Position numbers and translations under genes: made by a program | Notes under the pieces: generated by a model | Databases searched by the model: none | Seen by the model: the letters and a program-made list of their open reading frames with translations, nothing else | Told to the model about the DNA's origin: nothing | From: Neonectria sp. B-13 | Taxonomy: Eukaryota > Ascomycota > Sordariomycetes > Hypocreales > Nectriaceae | DNA: 64,000 nt | Direction of reading: 5' to 3' | Assembly (NCBI GenBank): GCA_002682825.1 | Contig: NOKP01000012.1 | Coordinates: forward strand, 1,054,001 to 1,118,000 | Shown here: positions 12,716 through 25,664 of the stretch, piece after piece | Position numbering within the stretch: the stretch's first letter is position 1 | Layout: every line of letters begins with the position of its first letter

Positions 12716-13437
12716 GATACTTGATTTCGGGCCAACAACTTCACCTTGGGTAATTCGGGAAGGAATAATATGGTGAAAGGACAATATTCATTAAGTATTA
12801 GGGGTGGTTAAATAAGAAACCCATGCGAGTTTACTGGTTTTAGAGTAGCATCCGGCATCAAACAACGGCATTTCTTCCCCACGGGGAATGAGGGGAAAGA
12901 TAACAGGGGGACGATCTTCCTCGGAGCGGACTTCACTCCGATTGGAGCGGCTTGGTACAGATCGTCCGCGAGCTCGATTCAAGTCCGGGGATTTGTGGAC
13001 GGTAATAACATGAATGGGTCAACTTGAACAATAAGCACGCACGGGACCATTGCGAGTGGGTCTGCTTAAATAACACCGAGGGACTGAATATCAAGATGTA
13101 ACCCCGGGTTGCATCTGTTGACTCGCGAGTGTATCCACAAGTCGATGAGGTCATGTATCATGGGACTCCTCAAACTAGGCAACTTAAATACCTGCGTATA
13201 TTAAGCATTCATGGACTACTTGCTGACCGACTATAAATCAACCATGTAATCAAAGACTTCCAAAAGAAGTTCAACAATAAGCCTATAACTATCGCAAAGT
13301 AATACTAGAATAGATGGGAAGGAGCACGAAAAAATTACCCATCCTTATCCAACCCCATATCTCAATTCTCATTCACATCCTCATTCCCATTTTAACTTCG
13401 GTCCATGTTCATCCCCATCTCCGCCATCACATATCAA
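12716..13437. other. Promoter region of the MFS gene
   Basis: No gene is seen. It holds the presumed MFS promoter on the left and the 3' flank of the first NLR gene on the right. An inverted repeat CGGAG-N9-CTCCG lies at 12922-12940. Confidence 0.5.
12922..12940. promoter_or_regulatory. Inverted repeat CGGAG-N9-CTCCG
   Basis: Two five-base inverted arms, 12922-12926 and 12936-12940, lie about 210 bp upstream of the MFS start codon. CGG half sites in inverted array are typical Zn2Cys6 targets. It shares the CGGAG half site, not the full TCCGCGGA core, with the other sites in the window. Confidence 0.25.
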
Positions 13438-16400
13438 TTAACACTTTATGACCTCCTCAACTGCCATCTCCACTCCATGAACTTTAATAGTACTTTCCCT
13501 TCGTCCAAGCTTAAGCTCTACTACACCTACAGTAGGAAGCTGAAAGGAGGATATACACTGCGGTGTCCACCCCATTGGGATTTCTTCATCTAGTACACGT
13601 CCTCTTTTGTAGGCCAAGATGTTCGAACTTGCTGCAACCTCTGTCCCAGTAGCTTCCTGCTGTCGGACAACCCAGTTCCATGCTTCGCGAAAAGGAAAGT
13701 AATGAATCCACGCCCAACTTCTTCTCCAGTCGCTTGCATCTGTGTGCTCAGTATGTCGGCGATTGTACTCATCAACAATTTCTCGAACAAGTTGAGACGC
13801 AATCGCAGGTTGTTGACATGTTTCAGGTCCTGGCAAAGACCCTGCGATACAACTCGTTGTGTTCATCTCCTCGTCACTACTACCACTCCCATACAGATCT
13901 GATGTGGAATCCGATATTTCCTCGGCGTCTTCGTACTCCTCGTTGTTCAAATTTGAATCGGTATTAGAGGTTTGATTTTTATAACACAGACTTTGTAAAG
14001 TATGAGAGATGTCGGAACCTTCCTCAGACAATTGAGTAATGAGTCTTAGTAATAAAGGTCCATCAAGTAATGCTTCAGCTTCTTCGTTGTCCATTTCTGA
14101 ATCTGTCAGTGCTGTTGAAAGAACGTGCATCCACAAAAGAGCAATGGTGAGACTCAGCCTAGGCCCAAACTGACCCATACGATGAAGTAACCATCTCAAT
14201 AACGCGATGGCAACGTGTGTGTGGCCGTCGAACAGAAACGTTCGCGCACGGTTACCAATAATTGTAAAAAGTTCCAGCAATGTGTCATCGTCAGTTTTGG
14301 GGATGTTTTTGAAAACCTGTGGGTGTGGGAAGACCATCTGGGCGAGCCGGTTCGCTGTCCCCTCGTCGTAAACTTGGATTCCAGAAACAGAGAGTTTAAG
14401 CCGGAACGTCCTTTGGCCGGCCACTTTAACAAATCGCTCCATTGCTCGATCAAGCACCTCAACCGCCCCGGACTGGCAACCCACAGTCATGTAGGCCTGC
14501 GACAGGGCTCCGTCCAGTTTGCACATGTTTTCAAAACTTAGAGCGCTGTTGGCATCGGATGACCTGAAGATTCGCCCAAACACATCAACCTCTGCATAGG
14601 TATCAAGAAATCCGAAGTACTGTATTATAGCCCCGACACGGTCATTAATTGTGCACCAATTGGCCTTCCTAAGTAGTTCGCCGGCACGGAAGCACATATT
14701 TCGTGATATGACGACGTTTTTCTTCCCAATTCTGTAGAGAAAATAAGCTAGCTTTGTGAATAGGGACGTCGCCCTGGTGATAGCTTCGAACCAGTCCTGT
14801 CGTACGAGATCGAGTCTGTTGTGTACCAATTGCTCGGTCGCATGCCCTAGAAGTATGCTGGCGTGGATCAGATTCTCAACTCTTTCTGCCGGGAATTGAT
14901 TTGAGACGACAGCCATCGACTTCGTATGAAATTCGGCAAATCTCCCTCGGCTTTTGACAGTGGCTTGGATTATCAATTGGACCAATCTATGCATGGATAA
15001 CATCATCATACTCGAGTTCTCAACTTCACTCTTCGTGATGAATGAGAACGCCACGAGTCGGGAGATTGCATCGTCCAAATCTTCTGTGCCCGGAACTTGG
15101 GCACATGCTCCAGGTTGTTCTGAAGAACTTGGCATCGTCAGTCCGCTGGCTGATGACTTCTCTGCGTGGATGCGAAGTGCACGACTGCGTATATGTGTCT
15201 TCACTCGCACTTTGAAAGTATCGTCGCTGCTCAGAGAACCGTCGCTGCCGTCCGAATCATCATCGGATAGCAAATCACGCCATGACGTCATGAATAGCCA
15301 ACCATTGTACCACTCATAATCTTTTGCATACTCCAAAAGGAAGGAGTGTGGAACGTTATTCATGTTGAAGAAAGCGCAGAGAAATAACACCTCAATAGCA
15401 AAGCTGTTCTCTTGCTCAATTTGGTGGAATGATACCAACCATGTTTTGGCAATGGCATTAGGCATGTTGTGATCTGATCTCTCACGACCATCTCGAAACT
15501 CCTCCTCAAGCATCCTCAGGAGCGGATCGCTACTTCTCTCTTCGAGCATTCTAAGATATTCGGGGACGCGGATCGATTTCTTTCGCATATAAGACGCAGC
15601 TTGAACCAGTGCCAAGGGTAAGTGACCAAGCTCTTTAGCCAAGGAGCTGAGATCCTCATCATTACTGGTTTCGGGCTGCAGCCTCTTCTTCAGTATGCCG
15701 ATCGACTCATCAAGTGGCGGTTCAATCACAGGAATCACGTTTTGAGTGTTGGTAAGGTCCACTGCCGCCTCTTTGTCGCGAGTTGTAAACAATACCGAAC
15801 CGTTGGGTGAAGCTGGGATGTATTTGGCCATCCTGTCGCAATATCCGGCCCCATCATGTTTCTCAACAAAAACACCAATGTCGTCGGCGTTGTCAAGGAT
15901 TAGCAGCCATGGATTACTGAGACCTTCTAACCACTCATAGGCGGCGTCCAAGGACCCTGGACTATCGCCAACTTCAGCGATCCGGGCAAAGTCTGCGGTA
16001 AATATTTCCGTAGAGCTTGCCTTCACCCAAAAGATAGTAAGTGTAGGATGTTGCCGTCGAGTTCTGTAAGCCCACTCTAGAGCAATTTGCGTTTTTCTGT
16101 ACCATTGTTAGCGACATGCCGAAGGATTTGATAAGTTCCATACCCTATCCCTCCAAGTCCATGCAATGCAGCTCGTCTATGGTATCCGCTCTCCATGTTT
16201 TCGTGAGGAGACCCAATCCATAGGTCAAGCTGTGCGAAGACTGACGACCGGCCAACGAAATTTTCGTTTCTGGAATATGGCACGAGAAAGCGTGACCGGG
16301 TTTGAGCATCGCTGGGTGGTTTTTGGTGAGTGTGGATAGGTATAGTGCCCCAGCTTGGAACGCTAGAAGTGATGTCCTTCAGTTCCTGCAGGAAGCACCT

Positions 16401-17391
16401 GAATCCTGGGTCGTTGTCCGATGCGAACTTTGTCATGGACTTGTGGTCTGCGTGGATGCCTCTGCTCGTAAATCCGGGGATGGTTGCTGACTGATGTGGC
16501 ACAATGCAACCCAAACCAGACACTGGGAGTTCCTCAAAGAGGCAAACGACTTTGATGTGATGCTTGGCTTCATCGCCGAAACCCTGAACCACAACAGAGC
16601 AGAACTCGTCGTGGATTCGCTGCAGAGTCTCTGACTCCTTTTGGAGGACTCCTAAGAGCTTCGTGTTGGTGTGTTTCCATCCGCCCAAGAAAGTGGCTAA
16701 ATGCTTCGCATAGGATGCGACTGCAGATCCTTGATGTGGAGTCCCCATGAAGATGATTCCGAGCGTAGACTCCACGACATCTGCGAAATCATGCCGAGGC
16801 TTCGCGAAGAGCAATGCCTGTGTCACCGTTAGCAATTCTGCTCCGATACAGGTATAAACAGCCATGGAACCAAAATCACTAATGGCTAGCTTGGGGAAAC
16901 TTGCCTCTTTGTAAACAAGGCCGCCCAAGCTGTGGCAGATAAATATAATCGGACGCCCCGTGATGCCTGATGCACGGCGTTCGTGCTTGATGGACGAGAC
17001 CAACTCCATGCCATGGTCCCGGAGTGTTTTGACCGACACCTTTCCCGATATATTCTTCTTATCGGTAACGTTCGCATCATAACCGAATGTGAAAATGCGA
17101 CATTGTGGTAGCTTCGACGGAAGGAGGGTCTTGGGCCACGGTTCGAGCTTCGTCCCGTCTTCGTCGGTGGCTCGCCAGGTTTTGTCTCGGTTGCCCATAA
17201 GACCGTGGATGAAGACAATGCTAAATAGAGGTAAGCACTCCAAAGGTCCAAGGATGCCTGATGCGGGATAATACTTACTCGATTGTGGCGTCCTCGCCTG
17301 CATGCCAAATCTCTAGCCCGAATGGCTCTGTTGCGCTTCTTGAAGGTTGTCCCACCTCCTCCACAACAGGTCTTTTAAAGAGTCGCCGCAT
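13438..17391 (-). CDS. NLR-like protein: SesB-type esterase, NB-ARC and helical C-terminus
   Basis: Predicted STAND-class sensor of 1253 aa. Exons 17391-17279, 17220-16905, 16817-16144 and 16096-13438 close in frame, starting MRRLFKRPVV. Residues ~38-290 form an alpha/beta-hydrolase (IVFIHGLMGN; nucleophile in CHSLGG, Ser about 135; IIFMGTPHQGS), the SesB/DUF676-like effector type of fungal NLRs. The NB-ARC follows: P-loop GLGGIGKTQIALEWAYR near 366-371, Walker B LLILDNADD, GSVLFTTRD, and GHLPLAL. The P-loop is split by intron 3, whose loss is needed for GKT. Intron 2 (16818-16904, 87 nt, in frame) has a GC donor (GAG/GCAAGT). The C-terminal half is helical without clear TPR consensus and has an acidic stretch (EEYEDAEEISD). 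Likely role is nonself recognition or incompatibility, inferred from the family. Confidence 0.85.
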
Positions 17392-18693
17392 TTTCAGTCT
17401 TTCAAAGTCAAGTTCGATTGTTCTGGCGATTATCAGGCGTGCAACGGCTTGAGAGGTTGGAGGTAGGGTTGAAACGCAATGTGCGGGCAGCTCAGCCTGA
17501 TGTAAATAATTGCCTACAGCCTGACCACGTGAGCAGACCTGCAGATTCTTGTCACTTATGTGAATAAACTACTTCTAACACTGCATAAAAATCGTATCCG
17601 GAAATGCAATAGCCGCGAAATATTACGGAGAAGCAAACGTAGTTACTTATCACACTGAAGCCTACCTTAGGGTAGCTTACTAGGTAATTCAGTAGCAAAT
17701 GATTTACACCTTCATTATCATACTACAGCTAGAGTAGGTTTGTTGCCCTATAGATACCTCTGTTTGGATACAAGGTCTCATTACCCCGGCCTCTAGCCTG
17801 AGGAAACCTGAAAACATCCATACAGATGGTGATGCCGTCGCGCGACTGAACTTGAACGTCACGCTCAATGAGAATATCTAACTGTACATGCTATGCTCTA
17901 TGTTCGCAGATGGTTTCCTTCGCAATGCGTAGTCTGTTGGCATTGTGATGACGTCAAGACAATCCTACGAGCAACGAGATGATCTCGGAACTGGACCCAG
18001 CGGTCGCTGACTTGGTTCTCCAACGGACATAGAACTTTGTGTTGACCTCATGGAGGAAAAAGAATGGAGGAGTGGGTACGCAGGGTATTGGCTGCCAAGT
18101 ACTGGGAATATTCTGGCTTGGGACTGGGACATCAAACGTCTTCGCGTGGACGCAGACCTGTTTGCCGGTTAGTTAACATCAAGCCCTACCATTTTCGCGT
18201 AGTCATTGCTCCATTGACATCATCGCGAAAAAGTGAAGTAATTTTCTAGTGGTAGAGCTCTGGAAGAACAGTGGTTGGGTGGTTGGTTACCAGGGGTTCT
18301 GCCGATCGGCGTCTTTGCCACCAACTAGTGGTGCAACAGACCGGGTTCTCGCTCGCTGGGAATTTGCAAGTGGGTGCTGCGCTCTTGGTTTGTGGATCTT
18401 AGGTACACTGTTGAACCTCATCATGACGAAATAATACCGCAATCTCACCAAAGAAAGGTATGACGCGATCAGCATCTCGCCGTTGTTTGCTGAAGCGGGA
18501 GTTTGTTGAGGTCCACATGAAGACCGATGAAATCATCGACTGGCAGGTGAAGTCATTGAGTAGATAACGGCAAATGAATACTTAAAGGCAGGCGCAGTAT
18601 CGATAGTGTCTTACAAAATCTAATCCTACAACTTGACACAATTCAACTCCAAACTCATTACTATCATACCCAATTCCCATAATCAATCCCAAT
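17392..18693. other. Intergenic region
   Basis: No gene is recognised. The left end is the NLR promoter and the right end, with C/A-rich sequence before 18694, is the leader of the small hydrophilic protein gene. Short open frames at 18064-18475 look random. Confidence 0.5.
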
Positions 18694-19298
18694 ATGACCA
18701 ATTTTGAGCAAATCGCCAAGCAGGCCGAGACCGACCTCAACTCTTATCAGGCCAAAACTGGCAACGCCCGACCGCAGGGCCTCGATGATGCCGGTGTGAA
18801 CTCGACCGCAGAGCGCAAGTTCGACGGTGCGAATGTCGAATACGGCGACGAGCTAAGCACGAACCGTGGCTACAACAAGCGAATCCCACCTAGCGAAGGA
18901 GGTGATCTCGATGATCGTGGCCGGTAAGTCGATAGATGAGAAATTAGACAGCCCGACACTAATACTGGGCTAGGCAAACCCGCGGCGAGCACTTTGAGGG
19001 CGAAGGGGGTCCCAGAGACAAAGTGTCGCAGTCATACCAGGAGCAAGGTGGCCAGAATGACCAAGACGTTGTGAACGCACGTGTCGCCCAGAACGATGGC
19101 ATAGATAGTGGAAGGAACATTGTGACTGAAGGACAGCAAGCATCGCGGGCCAACGTTGGAAAAAACCCGCCCGGTCCTGGGGGCTCCGAGTTCAAGGGCG
19201 AGAACTATTACACGCCTGAGAGTGTTCCCGATAGTACATCAGCTCAAGGTTGGATTGCACCGGAGAGCGTGACGCAAGCGAGTAGGGAGGCAAAGTAG
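18694..19298 (+). CDS. Small hydrophilic LEA-like protein
   Basis: A 184-aa protein from exons 18694-18923 and 18974-19298 (50-nt intron). It begins MTNFEQIAKQAETDLNSYQ and is very rich in Gly, Asn, Gln, Asp and Glu, with almost no hydrophobic core, so it is probably disordered. The composition resembles stress-induced hydrophilic proteins of moulds (LEA or hydrophilin-like), but I cannot name a defined domain. There is no signal peptide or membrane segment. Its neighbours give no functional hint. A role in desiccation or osmotic protection is only a guess from composition. Confidence 0.8.
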
Positions 19299-21337
19299 AC
19301 ATAGAAGAGATAGAATAGAAACGAACACTTCATCTTTGTAACTTAGGAATATACCAGAGATAAGAAGTACACCAATTTCACAAATACAAGCATTGTTATA
19401 GTTCCGTCCTTAAGTCAGATCACTAACTAAAGTAAGATACCTATTTATACTATTATTCTAGTTATGAGTACAATTGTGGTAAATAACGTTCTTAGGAATT
19501 GTAGATTTGTTTCCGATGGCTGCGACAAAAATGCCGCTGCGTTCCGTCAGCATGAGCCCACGGTCGGTCCCCCACTGGGAGGTCGTGTCTCTGACGTGGG
19601 ACTTTCTCAAAAGCGTCCTCCCACGACTTAGACAAGACTCTTGAATGACTGCTAGCAAGTCGTGGACCTCGGGTAGCGACGGGAGAGATGGCCACGTGCG
19701 CTTCCTCAATTTGAAAGCGGAAACGGTGGCGATCGTCGCTTGCGTGTCGCCCTATCTCAGCTGAACGATCTGCGCGCTGCCGGATACAGTGATCTCATCC
19801 CGGTAGACACCCGTGATGGAACTTGAAGTAGAGACGAGGAATCAAGCCTAATCAGGAATGAACTTAAAATAGCACAAATTGGATGGTTCAACGGTGGCTT
19901 ACGGTGGTTTACTGTCCCTTGCATATTTTCCATATCTGAGCAATTGTCGATTCTTGAGCAAAAGCCAGCCCGGAAATCCGTCGACTACTTGATTCGTCCC
20001 AATCATGGGTAGTCAAGAAAAATAGCGGGATGACCTGATCGACCTCTAACGGAACGGATACGTGCAGTGCTGTTACTGAGATAGGAATGTGGAAAGAGGT
20101 GGGATGACCGAGAGTAAGGAGATCACGGGGAGCACTGTGATGCCGGCATCTTATGACGGGTCTTAATCTAAACTGTTGTATTAGGGTGATCCCTAGCTTG
20201 ATCTGGTTGGGGACTTTGTATGGTGGTGGCTCAGTCTCGGTCTCCATGTTTGAAGCTGTCTGTATGGAGTTGAGAAGCCGCACCGCGCTGGCGCTATCAG
20301 CAAAAGCCACTGTGATCGATTACTCTCGAGCATCTGTAACCTATTCCGCAAAACGTCAGGCATTTATCAACGAAATCGCGGAGTAATAACCATTTCGACA
20401 TGTGGCAAACATAATACAGGTTATCACGAATCAACTACAAGAGCCGACACACATGTGAGTCTCCCGGTGAATACGGGCACTTTTCGATGTCTGCAGGGTA
20501 ATACCCGAGGAAGTCCGAGACCGTGTTTCCTACGATGCTTTATTTAAAGTGCAAGAGCAATTCACTACAGTTCAAGGAGCAGAAGACACAGGCGTGAGGT
20601 CTGAGCCCGCAGCTAAGAACAGCTCCAGGACTAGCTCCAGGCTCAGCCCCCTGAGAAAATAACTTTATAAATAAGATTTGCGGGGGTGGCCGCGACTAAT
20701 CTAACCTGGGATGTACGGATACTCAAATGGCTATTAAGTCTGGTGAGGATGCATGGTAGCAAGGGCCACGCGGGGAAAACGAATCCTCATTCGTCAATGA
20801 CATCCAGATGTCCGTATTGAGAGAAACTTCCGGGCACTGGATCGAGCCATGTATCCAATGGTGGCTTACAAACCTTCATCTTTAATGAAGCATCCCCCCT
20901 GGACCCCTGGGCCAGTACTTTATGGTCCCCAGCAAACACCCTCGGTGAGGCACGCAGGACCGATAGGGCAATAACTCCGAAGGCGAAGCACGTTTTAAAA
21001 TTTAACCGTAAACAAATTACGGAGTACTTGCTAAATATGATCGGCTGTGCTACCCGACCTCGGTCTCGGTCTCGCTTTCGTAGAGTTCTTATTTCACTGC
21101 CCCCATCAAGATTAGTATTCCGGCTGCATGGTCCTTGTTTCAAAACGGATTGCGTGTTGGCGATTTGTAAGTGAACTGCGGATTTAACAGTCAAGTTATT
21201 CTTTGTTCGGTGCGTAACACGGTATAAAGGGTGCAATTACGAGCGCTAGGGGCAATATAACTATCGTCCTTATCTCTTCTACAAGATTGATCCCCAACTC
21301 TCCACCATCATTTGTCAACTTGAAGTAGATTTGCAGC
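19299..21337. other. Intergenic region, 2 kb
   Basis: I find no supported gene. Open frames on the minus strand at 19909-20310 and 20787-21236 lack ATG starts or family features. The right end should contain the BBE-like oxidase promoter. Confidence 0.45.
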
Positions 21338-23013
21338 ATGCGAGTTACCTCAATCATCTGGCCAGTGTGGCTTACTATCAGTTTGACCAAAGCTCATGAC
21401 ATCTTGGCCAGAGAGTTACATGTCTCCGACGCGGTTGAAGCAGCCTGTTCTGAGCTTGGAGAGAGCCATGCCAACTTAACCCTTCTCCCAAACACGGCAG
21501 AGTACGACGAGGAAGTCATTAATGTTTGGGACAAGAGGTCCAACCTTCTCCCTGGCTGTATCTTCAGACCAGAAACAGATTCTCAAGTGGCCACGGCGCT
21601 TCGAATTTTCCATGCCAACAACGCTCAATTCGCTGTTCGTGGAGGCGGTCACCTGCCCGTAAGCTCATACAGGGCACTGCATTGCGCGGGCGAATGGCTA
21701 ACTGAGTTATAGTACCCGGGAGCGAACAGTATCAACGACGGTATTCTATTGGTCTTGAGTGGCCTTAATAAGATCAAAGTTGATACCAAAAAGAACGTTG
21801 TTGAAGTCGGGCCTGGCAACAAGTGGATAAGCGTATACTCTGCTTTGGCACCCCATGACTTATATGCCATCGGTGGTCGGCTCTCGACGATCGGTGTAGC
21901 AGGATCCAGCCTACTTGGTGGAGTTAACTGGTTTCTCAACAAGTATGGCTTCACCATGGATAACATTGTCAGCTACGACGTTGTGCTAGGTAACGGCACC
22001 CTGGTCGTAGCAGATAAGCGCAAGAATCCAGAACTCTTCTGGGCCTTGAAAGGAAGTGCGTTGAACTACGGCGTCGTCACCAAGTTCGTCATCAAAACGT
22101 ACAAGATTCCTCGCGTTACTAGTACGCTGCAGATCTTCCAGCAATCTGCGGTTCCTGCCTTCATCAAGGCTGCTTGCAACCTGGCTCTCTCAGAGGATGG
22201 TTCCGTTGGTGCAGGCGCGGTTATCAATATCAACTACAATGCGACGACCAAAACTGCCACACCGCAGGTCTTCGGTCTCCAGGAAACTACCAAGTCCCCG
22301 CCTTCTCGATTTTCTAACTTTACCGCGATTACTGAAGTGGTGACTCGAGTCCATAATGTCACCACCCCGATAGCCTGGCACGCAGCACAGGCGGCTCCTA
22401 ACCAGATGTTCCGGTAAGTTTGCGGCCTTTATTCTGCTCTATGAAGGATTGTGCTAAGCCATTTTCTGCGCAGCGTTTCCTTTGGCCATCATACTATTAA
22501 GCCAGATGCCAAGAGACTTACCGAGATCTTCAACGCGTGGATAGATGCAATCAAGGATGTGGCCGACGTTCCCGGCATCCGCCCTACCTTCATTCTTAAC
22601 CTGGTTCCACGATCTGCAGCTACTGTAGCAAAGAAGAATGGCATTGGAAACACCTTTGGCCTAGACAACAAGCAACCATACATCTGCAAGTCTCTCCACC
22701 AACACGATACATACTTCCCCAATTCTAATACGTATTTGTAGGGTGGCAACTGTCGACCTCTTGGGCCCGTCCTGAAGATGACCTCAGAGTGACAACCTGG
22801 GCCCGGTCGTTCCTCGAGCTCTTCCACGCCCAGAACAAGGCTTTAGGGCTCTCCATCGAGCTTCTCTACGGCGGTGATGCGGCTGACTACCAAAACCCGT
22901 TACTCACGTACCCGAAGGAGAATCAGGAGAAATTGAGACGTATCAGAGATGTGTACGACCCGGACTTTGTGTTCACTCGCCTCAACTGGGGCGGGTTCAA
23001 ACTGGGATACTAA
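21338..23013 (+). CDS. Secreted BBE-like FAD-linked oxidase
   Basis: Berberine-bridge-enzyme-like oxidoreductase, 501 aa, exons 21338-21658, 21713-22413, 22474-22685 and 22742-23013. The N-terminus (MRVTSIIWPVWLTISLTKAH) is a signal peptide. The PCMH FAD domain has RGGGHLP, where His is the usual 8-alpha covalent FAD site, and GGVNWFLNKYGFTMDNI. The second attachment Cys found in bicovalent members seems replaced in GGRLSTIGVAG, so single covalent attachment is expected. The C-terminal BBE segment ends YDPDFVFTRLNWGGFKLGY. The last intron (22686-22741) has a GC donor (GCAAGT), and using it restores the conserved sequence YIWWQLSTSW. Several N-glycosylation sites support secretion. Such enzymes oxidise sugars, alcohols or secondary metabolites; the substrate here is unknown. 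Confidence 0.9.
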
Positions 23014-23522
23014 CGGGGGACGTGAACTATCATTTGCAAAGACTATCAAGGTTCATCCGCCCATTGGTTTGCTATGAATTCCGACCTCTTTGACTTTCTT
23101 GTACGAAATTTGATGCCTTCAACAGCATAATTGTCTTAGATGACAATTTTCTCTTCCTTTCATGTCATTTTAGATGACAGGTTGTTTATCATCTACCATA
23201 GATCCATTCATGTATATTAAGACATTTCTCTTCCACTAGGACTAGAAGAAATTAAGAGTCTATCATCTTCCCAGATCCCAAATATTGGACGAGGCATGAA
23301 CAACCTTAACCAAACAGAATAGAGGTAAATCAAGTCTAACATTAGAGCCCCTGATTTATATTTTATCATTCGATAATTCGAACACTAACAGTATTAATCC
23401 TTGGCCCTCATCTAACATATAATGAATTAATCATTCTTTGTTGAACATATTAACGAAACTTGCTAATGTAAGCATAGTTTGTCGTCTGAAAATATGGCGT
23501 ATTTAGGATGTGTTCTAGAACT
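23014..23522. other. AT-rich intergenic region
   Basis: A 509-bp AT-rich stretch between the convergent BBE-like oxidase and Zn2Cys6 genes. I see only probable 3' untranslated sequence. Confidence 0.5.
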
Positions 23523-25472
23523 TCAACTGATAATCGACTCATCGTCCCAAAAGGCTCCAGCGGCCGAAGTTTCGTGATATTTGATGACTGCCAATGCAGC
23601 TCTTCTGCTGAGATCGGAGCATATATGGTTTATTGCTCGCAGATAGGGGTCATCGGAGTCGCAGAGGCGCCGTTCAAGCTGCTCCACAGCCTTCTCTATT
23701 CGGTTCTCATCCAAATCGATCTGTTCATGAAGATCGTGCTCAGAGAGGGTCAGGTTATTCGCTGCGAGTATAGTAATGGCAGCCTGGCAAGCGCAGGTTG
23801 CACTCCTTTTCAACGTCAGCCATTGGACTATCGAAAGCCAGGGCAAGGGGGCTTACCATCGTAGCGCGGAGTCATTGTCATCTATCAGGTCTAATAATGC
23901 CAAACATGATCTTGCGGCTGTTACCAAGCTTAACCAGTTCGACGGCAGCAACGCTGGTGCGGTCTGTGAATTCTTTTCAAGTTCACTCTGACCAAGTGCA
24001 TCGCTGAAATCAGTTAGGCGCTTCACCCATGAGCTTTCATTTGCATTAGCTCGACGGCTCGAGAAAAGACATTGGTAGTAAGCGATGTGCAGGGAGATAC
24101 AGTGCCTTCGCGGCCCCAGGTCCATCCTTGCAGCTTCGTCAAAAGTGAAGAATTTAGGTATTGAGCTATGCCATTCTTCAAGCATCCGGTCGAGGCGCTC
24201 AGTGGCAGCCTGTTTCTGGTTCGAAGAGAGCTTCGAAGCTCTGACGGAGTAAACGAGGTCGTAAACCTTGCCTTGGATGAGAGCCAACTTAACGCGGATT
24301 CGGAGAAAGTCGACGCGTTGAGTGTCATCCTTGAGGAAAAGACACCCGATTGCGTCGTCAAGACCTGTACTTTCCTTGACATCAATATCCATGTCATGGT
24401 CCTGTAGCAGGTATGGCTCAACGGTGTGCATTGATATGATTCGATCAACGATATAAGTGATCCAGAAAAGACGATTCCGCTCCAGAGTGTTTTCTTGAGC
24501 ATCTGATCTCCCCTTCATATGAAGTTTGAGCCGATGTGCCAATTTTACTGCCGTCGCAACCAAGACACAGGCAGGATGAGGATGAGCAGTGCCGAGAAAT
24601 AGCAAAGCCAACCCTAAGAGGACTTGCATTCCTTTCAAGTCTTGGTCCCGATAGACGAGGCTATCCATGGTGGATTGCGCATTGCGGATGCACATCGAGG
24701 CCACTCTATCACCGGCGTTGGTGTGCTCAGAAGGAGTATGTCTCAGGGAGAGTGCGATTACGACGTTGATTGCCGACCATGATGCTTGATCGCGCCGGGA
24801 AGGAAACTCATACCATTCCTGGACCATCTTCATAAAGCTTTCATGATGAAATAGTGGCATGGCCTGATTGAAACCTTGGAAGTAATTGGCAATCAGCGGC
24901 TCGATTTCGCGCCGAGGAGGGAGCGGAAGGTCGTCTGGATCAGTTGACTGAAAAGCCTGCAGAGTCATGCTTTGCTGGAGGCTAGCTGGGGTATTAATCG
25001 AAGACGGCGTTGGTGAATGAGCCTCCGGAGAAGCTACGACGTATTGATCTTCATCCTCTGTCTCCATCGCTGATTGATTCGTGGAGGCATTTCGCCAAAG
25101 CTGAGCCTCGATAGCCCTGAGCCTGTCTTCAATACTCCCGAAGCGACCTTCATTTGAGCCACTGTGGATGTCAGCAGTCATGAAACTCCGACAGCGTCCA
25201 GGGTACAGTTCTGACCTGTCTTTCGGCTTGGTGCTGGCCTGGGTCCTCCTCGGAGGTTTCGGAGGCAACCCAGCGGTCCATACACAGGGAACATCATGCA
25301 TGGAGCATGTGGAGCATTGAGGCTTCTTTGCATCACACCTAACCTTTCTCTGGCAGCAACTGTCGCAAGCCTGGTGTCGATGTTGTTAGTAAACGGAACC
25401 CCTTGATTGCTGTGCTTGGAGCTGACTCACTTTTCTGCGACCAAGCCCCCTGTCTCGTCGTGACCGATCCAT
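23523..25472 (-). CDS. Zn2Cys6 transcription factor (Fungal_trans)
   Basis: Nuclear binuclear-zinc-cluster regulator. Exon 1 (25472-25431) encodes MDRSRRDRGLGRRK, and exon 2 starts at 25370 with the cluster CDSCCQRKVRC...CSTCSMHDVPC, exact spacing CX2CX6CX6CX2CX6C. The last exon is 23805-23523. A further 54-nt in-frame intron is likely at 25162-25215 (GTCAGA donor, CTGAC branch, CACAG acceptor), so the protein is about 594 aa, or 612 if it is retained. A short coiled-coil-like stretch (SIEDRLRAIEAQLW) follows the cluster, then the fungal-specific middle homology region (FNQAMPLFHHESF, LGLALLFLGTAHPHPACVLVATAVKLAHRL). It is transcribed divergently from the secreted epoxide hydrolase, with a strong palindrome between them. 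It may control that gene and itself, and perhaps other genes carrying the motif. Confidence 0.9.
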
Positions 25473-25635
25473 GGGACAGGTGACTCGTTGGGCAAAAGTA
25501 CCAGCGTTGTTGTCAATGGAGGCTGCTTGGCAAATAAAGTCGTTGTGGAAGGGTTCAAACTCCGCCGGAGTCCAGGTCTCGGACAAAATCTGCCTTTTCC
25601 TTGCTCAGAATCTGCTTACGTCCACGTGCACCCGG

Positions 25636-25664
25636 AGTCCGCGGAATCCGGAACTCCGCGGACT
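25636..25664. promoter_or_regulatory. 29-bp palindrome, probable Zn2Cys6 site
   Basis: Perfect 10-bp inverted arms AGTCCGCGGA (25636-25645) and TCCGCGGACT (25655-25664) flank a 9-bp spacer that itself holds TCCGGA. It lies between the divergent regulator (164 bp from its ATG) and epoxide hydrolase (232 bp from its ATG). Further CGGAGT and CCGACGG half sites lie near 25721-25735. This looks like an operator for a dimeric zinc-cluster factor, plausibly the neighbouring one. Confidence 0.6.

Noticed and set aside
19909..20310. 133-codon minus-strand frame with a PPPYKVP-like start
   Set aside because: Its first codon is not ATG, and no family or splice extension could be found.
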